Under the pieces are notes generated by a model that saw only the letters and a list, made by a program, of their open reading frames with translations, had not been told where the DNA came from and did not search any database. A DNA stretch of 64,000 nt from Elmis aenea (taxonomy: Eukaryota; Arthropoda; Insecta; Coleoptera; Elmidae), in the NCBI GenBank assembly GCA_947652605.1, contig OX393581.1, positions 7,692,640-7,756,639 of the forward strand. Reading direction: 5' to 3'. Numbering within the stretch: the stretch's first letter is position 1; each line of letters opens with the position of its first letter. The position numbers and the translations under genes were made by a program. Positions 24,658 to 35,287 of this stretch are shown here, piece by piece.

Positions 24658-25779
24658 GTTAAAATTGTTTGGAAGATTTCTTGATGCAAATTTTTTAACT
24701 TAAAAATTTGACCTAAATACTAAAACATGTGATAACTCCTTCATTTATAGATATTTTATGCGTGTTCTCTTAGCTGTGGTTATTTATTTTTTTACGTGAC
24801 TCAAGGCGAAAAGTTTGCCATACCTTGTATATGAATAACACGCTGTCCGACGAATTGTAACTTCTAGATTTGTTGGTGTTTAGTAATCTCTAGTTTATCG
24901 CCCGTATCTGGAAACTGCGGAGCGTGTGTATATGATAAAGTTGAAATTATATAACAAATGGTGTGACATAAACGGTGGTAAATGAATTATAATACCTATA
25001 CTAAATCTCAGCACGCTTGTTTTTAAATCCAGTTCTACATTATTCAAAACTTTGGGACACAAACCAATTTAGCATACGAGACATAGGCGTGCATTTTTAA
25101 TAACCGCTGTACGTGAAGCGGTATTTTTATTTATCGCTCGGTTTGTATGTTTTTTTTTTCGGTCAACGCATTATATCAGTATTATGTAAATAATAAGGGA
25201 CCATCCCGACTTTTAAGGCGATTTGAGAATGTAGCGATCAAACTGAAATAATGAAATTCTTGTAACGTACGGCTGTGCGGCGCGATTTATTGAACGATTT
25301 CCTGGTGGGCCGCTATCAAAACATTGTTTATTATTAGCCTCGAATTTATATCGAGGTCGGTATTGTTCATCTTCATATTGATGTTTCCTACACTAAAATG
25401 GGAATAGTTTGGATTTTTTTAACACATCGAAATTTAAATAGCCATTCATAAATTTAGACTTTTATTTGAATAATTCCCCATCGTAGGTGCTTATTTCCAA
25501 AACGTTCTTATCATATTCTTTTTCTTTTACGTAATCTGATCCTCTTGTACCTTTCGGTGTCAAGGCATGTCTTCTTAGTTCTTAAATAATCTTCTTCACC
25601 TTTTCTTTAATTCATTATCTATGGGCTATTTCTAATCAACTGCTATTTCAGCTAGTATCTGCTTCACTTTATTTCTCGTTTTGCTATTGGTATTCCTTTA
25701 ATACTCTTTCCTCAATCTTCATTTTGGTGAGCCTGTTTTTTGGCACACGTGATTCATATTCCAACCTGCTGTGGCAGTA
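24658..25779. other. Non-coding DNA with possible enhancer
   Basis: No gene is recognised. The stretch at about 25040-25380 is distinctive. It is less AT-rich and contains several homeodomain- and forkhead-like words (ATTTATTG, TTGTTTATTATTAG) and the dyad CCTCGA-ATTTATA-TCGAGG at 25339-25357. It could be a cis-regulatory module, but conservation data are needed. Confidence 0.35.
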
Positions 25780-25925
25780 TAATGGTGCCTGTACACCTGA
25801 GAGTAAAGTACTCTCGAGAGTAGCGTCGCCAAGGATACAGCCCCTGAGAGTAACTCGCGATTGGCTGTATCCTTGGCGACGCTACTCTCGAGAGTACTTT
25901 ACTCTCAGGTGTACAGGCACCATTA
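25780..25925. repeat. Perfect palindrome, 63-bp arms, 20-bp loop
   Basis: Positions 25780-25842 are the exact reverse complement of 25863-25925, 63 of 63 bases, with a 20-bp spacer between. The arm carries ACTCTCGAGAGT, itself palindromic, and GTGCCTGTACACC. Open frames on the two strands there translate to the same residues, which is just the palindrome. The right arm abuts the inner edge of a half copy of foldback family A. A transposon hairpin is the likely origin; a fold-back sequencing artefact cannot be excluded. Confidence 0.97.
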
Positions 25926-26188
25926 GTGACATTAGGCTGGGCAGTTGTCATAGCATAATTCCAAGGCAGTACAGATTTTTGTCAAAACGCGTTTTGTAAT
26001 TGCTTAATTTTTAGTTATTGGAAAACGAAAAAGTAATATTGATTACAGTTATGGGTACAGAATTTTTTTCTCTACAAAAAACCTATTTCCACTTTTTTTC
26101 TAAAATAATTAGGGGAGCAAGAATACGACTTTTAAAATTTTACTATTGAAATTGCTATGTTGCGTGATCCGAGTCTACACCCTGTATA
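25926..26188 (-). mobile_element. Foldback family A, half copy
   Basis: From GACATTAGGCTGGGCAGTTG to GAGTCTACACCCTGTATA this matches one arm of the foldback at 33525-34198 at about 95% by eye. It shares ACGCGTTTT, GAAAACGAAAAAGTAATATT and TTGCGTGATCCGAGTCTAC. Its second arm is missing; the 63-bp palindrome occupies that side. Confidence 0.85.
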
Positions 26189-29100
26189 TAACATAATCTT
26201 GGAACTTTTTAAAAACTTTCAGGAGCTGTAAAAATTGTTTTAGGCCGTTTCGAAGTGAACCAAGGTGAAAATGCAATGATTAGGGTGTATTTACTTTTAA
26301 AAAAAATATTTTTGTCCCATAAATGGCATACCATTTACCACATACTTCAAAATATTATTTATTAATAAAGTATACTGAATTAATTACTTAACTGTATACA
26401 TTAAAATACCTAAACAATTTATATTTAGCCGGTAAAATTATATATTTTATATTTACTTTAAAAAAATTAGCACGAATTGTCCATTTCAGTTTTTAATGCC
26501 TGATAGTAAACGAACTATTAATAAAAATAAAAAACCAATTGAAGACCACATAAAATAAAAATAATGGAAACGTATACCTGAATTTATCTAAAGATGAATC
26601 AGATATTGGACATAATTTTAACAGTTTTAGCAAAATATTTTGAAATCCGTTCTAAAATGCAATTAAAAGTTAGTTTTTTGGAAGATAACTAACAATTAAG
26701 TTTTTGCCGTTCAACGGAATTCCAAGAACTGCATCTCAAACTGTTGTCCGACCTAAAAGCCAGACGAATCATTTTCAAAATTAATTTCAAAGCGAACCTA
26801 GTCACAATGTTATCAGTTTTATTGCATGCTTTTAAGATTGAATCTCCCAAAGCGATATTAATGTAATGGCACTCTTATATTTTTCGTCGCATTCGGGTCG
26901 AGTTGCTCAATTTTTGTGCTTCAGTAATAATAAAATAACCGTGTAATCAATAATATATGCAATAAAAACCACCCAGAAGACAAACTTTTCGAAATTAACA
27001 ACGAAAATTTGCATAGCGTTGCGAGAGGCGCACGAAAATTCCGCAAAACCTTAATGTTTTAATAATTACCGGTAATGGAACCGCCGCGCGTTCACGAATT
27101 ACGGTCAGGGTACGTATTAATAAACACGTTTATTTTATAATATGTAATTAATTGTTTAAGTCATTAGGGTTTACCGAATTTTTGCCCCTAGTGCACAATT
27201 CAATTAACATTCGCGGCCGACCCGAGGGCTATGCAGTGTCGACGCTTGTTTTATTTTCTTTAATTGATAATTATCGGACGATTTCATCTAATTGGCCTAC
27301 AGGGTGGTCTGAGAAAAGCTTTACATTTTCCCTCGCATAAATAAATGAATAATAAATCTGCAATTCGGCGTGAAGATTAGCGATTCGAAAAAATAATTGA
27401 ACTTGCCTCAATTACGGAAGCAATTGGATCGCGCCAGAGCAAATAGCGAGGCCATATTTTGAGTTAATGACATTTATTATGTGTATGTGTGACCCAATTA
27501 CCATTAATAAAAGTTTCATCAATAATAATTTGGTTGTAGATATGCAAGGGTTTTAAGCATTGTTAATACCAGAAGCGTACATGTTTAATAGAACTGCACA
27601 AAACTTTATAGTGTAATATACAATTAGTTGATGTTTATTATTAACCAACTTCACACACTTTAAAAATACAGTGAAAACTCGCAAGCCCTTTTACTTATCT
27701 AAGAGATAGGGATTTGATCTTTTCAAGAAAAATTTAAAAGATGCATGCAATATTGTTTTATAACATAATATGATAAAATTTTCTATCTATTTTTAATAAA
27801 CAGTAAGTACATTTTAATGGTTTTGATTTTGCAAAAAATAAACATGAAAACCCCAACCACGCTACACAATCTTATTTCTTTCCTTTTTGTAGATACGCTT
27901 TATAATGTTTTGCATAATATACACAAAAAAATAAGCAACCAAAATGCAAATTTGCAAGTAGCATAACAAATTAGTAACATCTTACTCCTGAAGCTTAAAG
28001 ATTGCTAACGCTGTCCGTCACAAAGGCCTTTAACAGTCGTAAAAACCATAAAACTAAACGTAATATTTACAGTTTCCTGCAGCAATATATTGGTGGAACG
28101 TTACATTTAGTGTTAATGTGAGAATAATTACAGGAATTAAGTCCTGATTATATACCATTACGTAAACTATAACCAAAGATTTGAGTCTGTAATTAGTCAT
28201 TTAAATCATTTCCAAGTAGTGATTAATAACAGAACGCGTCCAAACTGTATAATTCCGATTTAATTATCAGCATTTCAAAAATAAATGCGTGTAGATTATT
28301 CTTCGGAGTGCTTCTAGAACGCAGACTTTTAGTTTTTTATGCTTAATTAAGATACCATGGGTTTGTTACAGGCGAATGAAGGATATGTTTACAAAATATT
28401 TTCAACTTTTTGTACAACTAAATTAAAAATGAAGCAGTCTATTAAAGTGTCAAGTATGAATTTAAAAACTTGCGAGAATTAAAATTACATGTAAAAGAAA
28501 ATGCTCTTAAACAACAAGTGAAACAGTAAATTAACAAAAATATTTGACCTAAAATTGAATCTTTTCATTTTCGTTTTTCAAGAACACAATTTTATTTGTT
28601 GACTTTAATGCAGATCGCAAGATAGTATTTATTACCCGTGGAGTGAGAGCTACACCTTCAACACATTTTATAACTAATCAGGATTTAATAATAATAGTAA
28701 ATGGAGATACTTATATAAATATATAATAAAATGTAAAAATTATCCTCGATTATTTAAGTTTTCAATTTTTCATGTGTTTAATTATGTACAGCTAGTTTAT
28801 TTATGTAATGTTGTGTTTTTCTTTACAATGGTCACTATGATTATCCTTAACAAAAACAATAATATTTTAATAACTTACTTATTTTTAAAATTAATTCAAC
28901 AGCGCAACGGAATCAATGAAACGAGAAAAAAAATTCTTTTTAATGAACCCACATCCAATTATGGTTGTCATTTAAGAAGGCAAGTTTAGCTTATATCTCA
29001 AAATAGTGTGCCATGAAGTTTTAGATACCATTTTGGAATTCTTCGTAAAAATATCTACAGAAATCATTTCACATTATGATTTTAACGTAAGCGGCTATGA

Positions 29101-29290
29101 AATTATTTACCTACCATTAAAAAAATCGTCCGATTTTAAATTTTTCAAATTATTTGAAAAAGTCGAAGGTGTAGGTCAAATGTCAAAATGGCATTAAATT
29201 CGTCTTGGAATGCTGCCCAACTTTGCTAATTTAACCGTCTATGTAACTCTTATAATAACAAAGTTACCCATGCAGCACATGTAGATTATT
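26189..29290. other. Non-coding DNA with a regulatory-looking island
   Basis: No gene is recognised across 3 kb. The segment at about 26980-27560 stands out. It alternates GC-rich words (CCGCCGCGCGTTCACG, CGCGGCCGACCCGAGG) with clustered homeodomain cores (TAATTA, AATTACC, CATTAATAAAAG), a composition typical of insect developmental enhancers. This is a composition argument only. Confidence 0.35.
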
Positions 29291-29345
29291 ATCACCCTGT
29301 ATATACTTATACAGGGTGTACCAGTTATCGTGAACACCCTGTATA
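29290..29345. repeat. Cluster of ACAGGGTG transposon ends
   Basis: CACCCTGTATATACTTATACAGGGTG is followed 20 bp later by CACCCTGTATA, giving three terminal-repeat words in 55 bp. These are likely abutting ends of separate ACAGGGTG-type MITE insertions or a solo remnant. Confidence 0.5.
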
Positions 29346-29633
29346 TTCAAGTGAAATATGGGAATTATACGATATAGGCATTTTCCAAATTATGCTGATA
29401 ATAGAAAAACTATAGTAATCTACATTTTCGTTATGTTCCTAATTGTTCTACAAGAATTATATCATATAAAGTTCTTTAAGTTACTAACAAACGTGTATAA
29501 ATAAATAAATTTACTTCAAAAATCTAAGCAACAACTAGAGGACCTTGCAGTGTTAGAAATTATCTTTAATTTTTAATAGTTTTATTCCTTTTTAATCCTT
29601 ATGATTACCCTTCCTTTTAAGAATCAGTTTATT

Positions 29634-30190
29634 ATACAGGGCGTTTTTTAAATATTGCGAAAAACTTCGGGAGGTAACTCCTTATCGAAAATTAAGGGAA
29701 GGCTTTCATATAAATTTTTTTCCTTAGACGTCTCCTTTCTGAGTTACGCCCCCCTAAAGAGGAGCGGTAAAATTAGGTTTTTATTTTATTTCTTAAGTTT
29801 GGATAAATGTAGGAGAATGATATTAGGTAGATGTTTTATAATTATTGAAAGGTTTCCCATAGTAATAATTTTAATCATATCCCACCTTCACAAGGGGCTG
29901 AAAAGTGGGACTCCTGTTGGATTTTTTCAGAAGGTGGGACATAATAATTAAAAATGTTACTATGGAAAACCTTTCAATAATTATAAAACATCTCCCAAAT
30001 ATCAATCTCCTACAATTATCCAAATTTGAGAAATAAAATAAAAACACTAATTTTACCGCTCCTCTTTAGGGGGGTGTAACTTCGAATGAAGAAGTCTTAG
30101 GGAAAAAGTTGATATAAAAGCCCTCCTTAATTTTCGATAAGGAATTACCTCCCGAAGTTTGTCGGAAAATTTAAAAAAACAACCTGAATA
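29634..30190. mobile_element. Foldback MITE, about 260-bp arms
   Basis: The left arm (about 29634-29897) is mirrored by the right arm (about 29925-30190): ACTTCGGGAGGTAACTCCTT against AAGGAATTACCTCCCGAAGT, and CCCCCTAAAGAGGAGCGGTA against TACCGCTCCTCTTTAGGGGG. The loop is about 30 bp and contains CCCACCTTC and GAAGGTGGG, so the pairing continues nearly to the centre. The outer end is TTATACAGGGCG. The 98-codon frame in the left arm is a by-product. Confidence 0.9.
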
Positions 30191-30880
30191 TTGAACTGTA
30201 AAAATATTTCTGTAAATTTACTGGCATTATTAAGCCATTGAAAATCATAGTAAATTTCCAATTTGAAATGTACATTTACAGAAGTGATGTAGAATTACTT
30301 AACATGTATAAAGTGGGTTAACATAAAAAGATTAATAATTTACCCCCAATTTCCATATTCTGAGAAGCAATTTTATTTATTGCTTCCATATTATTCCAGA
30401 GAATGTTACACCAAAATAGAAAAATTAATGTATTTTAGTAACGTATATGGTAAAATCTATGTATTTACACCAATATTTGGGTATTTGATTAGTATTAAAA
30501 CTCCTAACCAAAAAATTCGATTATATCGACGAAATGGGTGCTTTTTCACAACGTTTCGAAAATAACTAACTCGAAAACCGACAGAATAGTAAAAAAATCG
30601 ACTCACCAAAAATATACAAATAATCTTAGCTTCGAACTCCTCACACCTACCTGAAACAAAAAGTAGTTTTTAAACACAAAAACAAACCGTTAAAAGTTTA
30701 ATTAACAATACAACAATACACCGTTTTCTTCAGATATAAAATGTCTAAAGAGAAATGTAATTTTTTAGCAATGTTATCCATTAAAAAAAAAGAAGTTACA
30801 ATGAGAAACTTTGAAGATATAATTGAAAAATGGGCTGTTCAATGCCCAATCTAAAACTGAAAGTTTTTAATTACCCTCCC
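30191..30880. other. Unannotated DNA
   Basis: No transposon end or convincing coding region is seen. A short frame starting MSKEKCNFLAMLS near 30740 is too small and unlike anything I know. Confidence 0.4.
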
Positions 30881-30884
30881 TAAG

Positions 30885-31155
30885 ATGGAGGGCTGGATCC
30901 GCCCTTGTTCGTCACAGGACACTGTGGGCTAAACAAACGCTTCTACATAATAGACACCGATATATGCAAAGGATGTGGTGAAAAAGAAGAAACTCCTCTT
31001 CACGTAATATACCAGTATGAAGGATTCACACCCTATCAGCGTAGGCTTCTAGGGATGGAAAAAAAACAACCAAAAACAGTTAAGAAAAACACCCTCAAAG
31101 AAAATCCTGGAGTTTTTCCAAAACACAGAACTCCTGTAAGGGGCTTTCAATAAAG
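30885..31155 (+). pseudogene. LINE C-terminal tail (R1/jockey-like)
   Basis: The frame gives FVTGHCGLNKRFYIIDTDI followed by CKGCGEKEETPLHVIYQYEG. This matches the region after the RNase H or thumb domain of R1/jockey-type LINE ORF2 proteins: LTGH--LN, then C--CG-EEET--H----C. The expected last Cys of the zinc-knuckle-like motif reads Tyr (QYEG). Everything upstream of about 30885 is missing. Confidence 0.75.
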
Positions 31156-33033
31156 GGTACAACAAACCAATAGGTCCCAGTACAGTAACCCGAAGGGGCC
31201 CACCTTCGCGAAAATAATAATACAACCAAATTTTCATTTATTTTTTGTGTATCAGGTGTTTTCAAAGATATATGAAGATGATGGTCTCGGAAAGTATAAA
31301 TCAAATAAGATTATATCACATATGGACAATGGAGCCAGTTTAATACATAATAAAGCGATTTTAAAATAATCACAAGTATCTTTTCATTTCTTGAAGCAAT
31401 AAGAACACATAATGATAACTCACGGTTTAGCAAACCTACTTGCGTCTGCATACTCATTATAATTAAACCGTACTTAAAAGCGCAGATAACGAATTCGTCT
31501 AATTTATAGGTACGCCTTTTTACGAATCTATTTTACTTAGACCCGCGATATATAATTATGTATTTTTTCCATCTAATCCGATGTATAATTACGAAAATCA
31601 GATAGTTATATAATATACGACCGGTTATAATTCAATTAATCCAATACAAATCACAACTTTCGTATTTATAAATGACAGTTCAATAACTTTTATTCGATTA
31701 TCAAACAGATAACGCAACGCTGAAAATGATGTTGAAAGATTTATTACTGTTTCAAATAAATAGCAGCAGGCGTGTGTCAGTACTGAATAAATAAGTGATA
31801 CAAAGGGTGGTCGGAAATTATAAAAGAACAAATGGCTGTGATAACACGGTAATAAAGGTGGACGTCCCGGGAAAATCATTTTTTAATCAACAACTATTCT
31901 GAAATCCTGACTGTGATACCTATGCTTGTTTAAAAATTTTTACTATCGTTGTCTTTCTCGTTCCTACAGTGGCAACTGTCATTTCTTTACGCCCCCCGCA
32001 GAGCCAATGTCGTAACCCCATTGAAGACGACATAACTTACACAGTTTTTGATATTCAATATTAATATTTAACTTAAGATTCATCGTTATTTTCAAGGATT
32101 AAACCAACGTAAGTCTTAGTTGATTTAAAAATAACACAGGCCAACATTTCAGAAGTTTGTGAAGGTTGTTTTAATTTTGATAACTGTTCTTACATAAAGC
32201 CACTGTGTTTTTCCATCTGTTTCACAGGTTTTTCTGCTCGTCTTAGTTCCAATGATTATAGTATTAAATATTGTATTAGAATGCCCTTTTAGCAACTTGA
32301 CATTAATTTATCCTTTAACCTCATACAGTTGTTGTCCCAAAATATTTTCAAAACAATGCACACTTTCATAAAATACAGCACACGTTATACCCATATCTGC
32401 ATGTACGAACGACATGTTCTTAAACTCTCAGGAGTAAAACAGGAAATTAAGAATAATAAACCATCTTTCTCTCTTGTTTCAAACACAAGTCGGCACATTA
32501 AACCAGCTCTCAAACAATCGTAAATTTAATAAGCATGAATAACTGTAACAACTCAATAAAACTACAACGATACTAACATGAAATATGTGTATCATATACA
32601 GGCCGTTGTTAATATTATGTTTATTATGTATGGGTAATGAGTATAATGGATCAAGAGTGCTGTATGAATGAACGTGCCACGCCGGACGATCATAGACCCA
32701 TAAGCACTGGCGTAGGTGGTCGGCCGTAGGCGATACGGAATTGAAATGTCATTTTAATTTGTACGCGATTTTTCAAACGCAAATACCACCTAGGAGTTTG
32801 TTTTGTTAGCTTCATCTTGAGATGAATTAAATTTGATTGTGTGATCTTGTATCAGATATGAAACATCCTTTTTAAGAAAAGTGTGGCCGGGGCAGTGCAG
32901 ACTTGATGTCTGTCGTTCTTTGTATGTCGTGATGTATCATATGTGCTTAATAGTATTTGGAATTTCCGTTTTGGATACCTCGAAGAGGCGTAAAAAAAGA
33001 TCAGGAAGGTACACTTTTTTGTGCAAATTAAAT
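31156..33033. other. Unannotated DNA
   Basis: No gene or transposon end is recognised. A GC-richer patch at about 32670-32740 and another at 32880-32960 lack identifiable motifs. Confidence 0.4.
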
Positions 33034-33184
33034 AATATTATCAGTGATGTGAAATGACGGTCATTTATGATTGTGACGTCATGACCGTCATGACCGGTCA
33101 TATGACCGTCATTTATGATTGTTTTTATAACAATGGTATAAAATTAATATATTTGTAATAGGAATAATAAATAAAAAGCAGAAT

Positions 33185-33509
33185 TATTAGTATCAGTATC
33201 TCTATCTGGGTATTGTATTCCTTCAGAGAAGGCTCTAGAAGTCGAGGGAGTTGAAGGTGATTTTGGACTACTTATGCTGAGAGCTAATTTTTTTAAATAA
33301 AACTTTTATTTGCGTTTCAACTTTAATTTTACATGCTCTGGGCATTTCTTGCATGTTGTAATTAAATGTTCTGCCATTCTAGTGGCATGTAATCCGTATC
33401 TCTTTCTACAAAATTGGCAACCATAAGTAGCTACCTTTTGTTGCGAACTTGCAGGATAACGTACAAAAAAGTAAAATACCCTCCCTTTTCTCCGCATTGT
33501 GTTTACCAA
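33185..33509 (-). pseudogene. hAT transposase BED zinc-finger fragment
   Basis: The 67-codon - strand frame starting at 33509 contains C31-x2-C34, H48 and C53 within CQFCRKRYGLHATRMAEHL, a C2HC BED-type zinc finger as found at the N-terminus of hAT transposases. Past its stop at 33306 another frame (to about 33185) reads SPKSPSTPSTSRAFSEG, resembling the serine-rich linker that follows the finger. This suggests a frameshift or lost splice rather than two genes. Only DNA binding, not catalysis, could ever be encoded here. Confidence 0.85.
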
Positions 33510-33524
33510 CTTTCAGAATACTTT

Positions 33525-34198
33525 ATACAGGGTGTAGACTCGGATCACGCAACATAGCGATTTCAATGGTAAAATTTTAAAAGTCGAATTCTTGCTCCGC
33601 TAATTATTTTAGAAAAAAAGTGCAAATACGTTTTTTGTAGAGAAAAAAAATCTGTATCCATAAATGTAATCAATATTACTTTTTCGTTTTCCAATAACTG
33701 AAAATTAAGCAAATTAAAAAACGCGTTTTCGCTAAAATCTGTAGTGCCTTGGAATTATGCTGTGACAACTGCCCAGCCTAATGTCACTTATACTGTCACT
33801 TTGACGCGAAATTCATTCTTAATTATCCTTTATATTTTATCAAACATTTATTTTACACAATTAGTTATGTTTTCATTGCAAGATATAATAAAAATGATAA
33901 TTAAGAATAAACTTCAAACGTCAAAGTGACAGTAAGTGTTAGTAAGATGGGCAGTTGTCGTAGCATAATTCCAAGGCACTACAGATTTTCGCGAAAACGC
34001 GTTTTTTAATTTGCTTATTTTTCTGTTTTTGGAAAACGAAAAAGTAATATTGATTACATTTATGGATACAGAATTTTTTTCTCTACAAAAAACGTATTTA
34101 CACTTTTTTTCTAAAATAATTAGCGGAGCAAGAATTCGACTTTTAAAATTTTCCCATTGAAATTGCTATGTTGCGTGATCCGAGTCTACACCCTGTAT
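33525..34198. mobile_element. Foldback family A, two-armed, nested in hAT
   Basis: The arms of about 260-290 bp mirror each other: TACAGGGTGTAGACTCGG at the left, CCGAGTCTACACCCTGTA at the right, with GTGACAACTGCCCAGCCTAA and its near-mirror TAGTAAGATGGGCAGTTGTC at the inner edges. The inner loop, about 33790-33935, again has flanking inverted AAGTGACAG words. TA/TATA flanks fit a TA target. It sits between the BED finger and the right end of the hAT element, so it is the younger insertion. Confidence 0.92.
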
Positions 34199-34494
34199 AG
34201 TGGTATTTACATTTTTATTAACGATATTGCAATTATGATTAACACAAATCAATTGACAACCACCATGTAAACTTAAAACTGTCATTTTTAGATGTTAGAA
34301 AAACTGTCATTTTGAATTTTGGAGCTTAGAATGGTCACGGTCATTTAAAATCATTGTGACGTGACGTCATGACCGTCATGACAAACTGTCATGACGCGGT
34401 CATATGACACACTCACATCACTGAATATTATATTAGGTCAATCCAAAATTTAATCTACGGAAACAAATCAACATGTACCTATATTAGCTTATTT

Positions 34495-35030
34495 TGTTGT
34501 TCTGCTGTTACACTGACTTTTTTGCATGTTTTCCTGTCTTGTGCTAGCTTTTTTATGTCTTTCCATTTGATGTTTTTATCAATTGCTGCTTTTTTGACTT
34601 CGTCTTGCCTGGTTTTTCTATAGGTCTACCTATTTTGTTTTTGCCTTGTGATCTTGTTTCATAAGCTTTTCTGGTTAACCTTTCTTTTTTCATTCTATAT
34701 GTGTGACAACCATCCCAGCGTTAATTGTTCTCTATTTGTATCATTTCAGATTCTACTATCTTTTTTCGTTTTTCCTTCGCTTTTTCTTAGAAAGCTCATT
34801 TTTGCTGCTTTTGATTGTCCATGTGTTAGTTCCGTATAAAAAAGCCGGAGTTACTACCTTTATTATCACTTCCACTTTTGTTTGTTTTGGGACTTTTCTA
34901 TTTTCAAAAAATGTTGTCCTTGTTGTTCTTCCCACATTTCCATTTTTCTTTATGATCAATCCTAAATATTTAAAGCTTTCTACTTGTTCGAATTTTTATG
35001 TCATTCCATTTGATGTTTAACCGGATAGCC
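34495..35030 (-). pseudogene. LINE C-terminal fragment
   Basis: On the - strand the frame at 34756-34959 gives MIIKKNGNVGR and VEVIIKVVTPAFLYGTNTWT, matching the YLG-x-I, then K--V-P-L-YG-ETW steps of endonuclease-RT LINEs. Further downstream (about 34640-34500), in another frame, KKAAIDKNIKWKDIKKLAQD and RKTCKK match the terminal domain with its W---K--A-DR pattern. It is frameshifted and truncated at both ends, starting 70 bp from the hAT target duplication. Confidence 0.75.
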
Positions 35031-35103
35031 GTTGCTGCTTTTTTAACTACGTCACATTGGCGTTGATATGTTTAAAAAAAATATATGTCAGTGTGTATTT
35101 AAC

Positions 35104-35165
35104 GTTGTCCTGGCCTGGGGAAATGCCCCGGTCACCCATGGTTCCAGCCGGTCCTGATGCACCCT
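35104..35165 (-). other. Candidate collagen-type exon
   Basis: On the - strand a T-rich tract ending TTTTTTTTGTAAAG at 35166 is followed directly by codons for GASGPAGTMGDRGISPGQDN. Glycine occupies every third position for five triplets (G-A-S, G-P-A, G-T-M, G-D-R, G-I-S). A GT follows at AAC-GTTAAA, a weak donor. The segment is GC-rich against an AT-rich background. Collagen genes have many short exons starting on a glycine codon, so this could be one exon of a long-intron collagen gene on the - strand. No neighbouring exon is found, so it may be isolated or chance. Confidence 0.3.
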
Positions 35166-35287
35166 TTACAAAAAAAACTATTTGGAAGTATACTTCCTCA
35201 GCAGATTCATTAAATTTGCGTCCAAAAATGACAATGAAATATAAACACGACAAGTACGGCCAAAGTTATTATAGTCTCATCATCTGA

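Larger units (their letters stand above)
33042..34423 (-). mobile_element. hAT transposon with exact 8-bp TSD
   Basis: Both ends begin CAGTGATGTGA (11-bp perfect inverted repeat). The flanks are the identical octamer AATATTAT (33034-33041 and 34424-34431), the hAT target duplication. Subterminal DNA at both ends is dense in CATGACCGTCATG-type words, probable transposase-binding repeats. The - strand retains an N-terminal BED zinc-finger fragment; the catalytic core is deleted. A foldback MITE has inserted in the middle, so the original relic was about 700 bp. Confidence 0.93.

Noticed and set aside
25724..25999. Two open frames on opposite strands with the same peptide
   Set aside because: They translate the two arms of the 63-bp palindrome; identity of the peptides is a consequence of the inverted repeat, not a gene.
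29655..29951. 98-codon + strand frame
   Set aside because: It reads one arm of the foldback element at 29634-30190 and continues into the loop; no transposase features.
34648..35020. Hydrophobic 105-codon + strand frame resembling a membrane protein
   Set aside because: It is antisense to a LINE fragment; the T-rich codons come from the A-rich sense strand.
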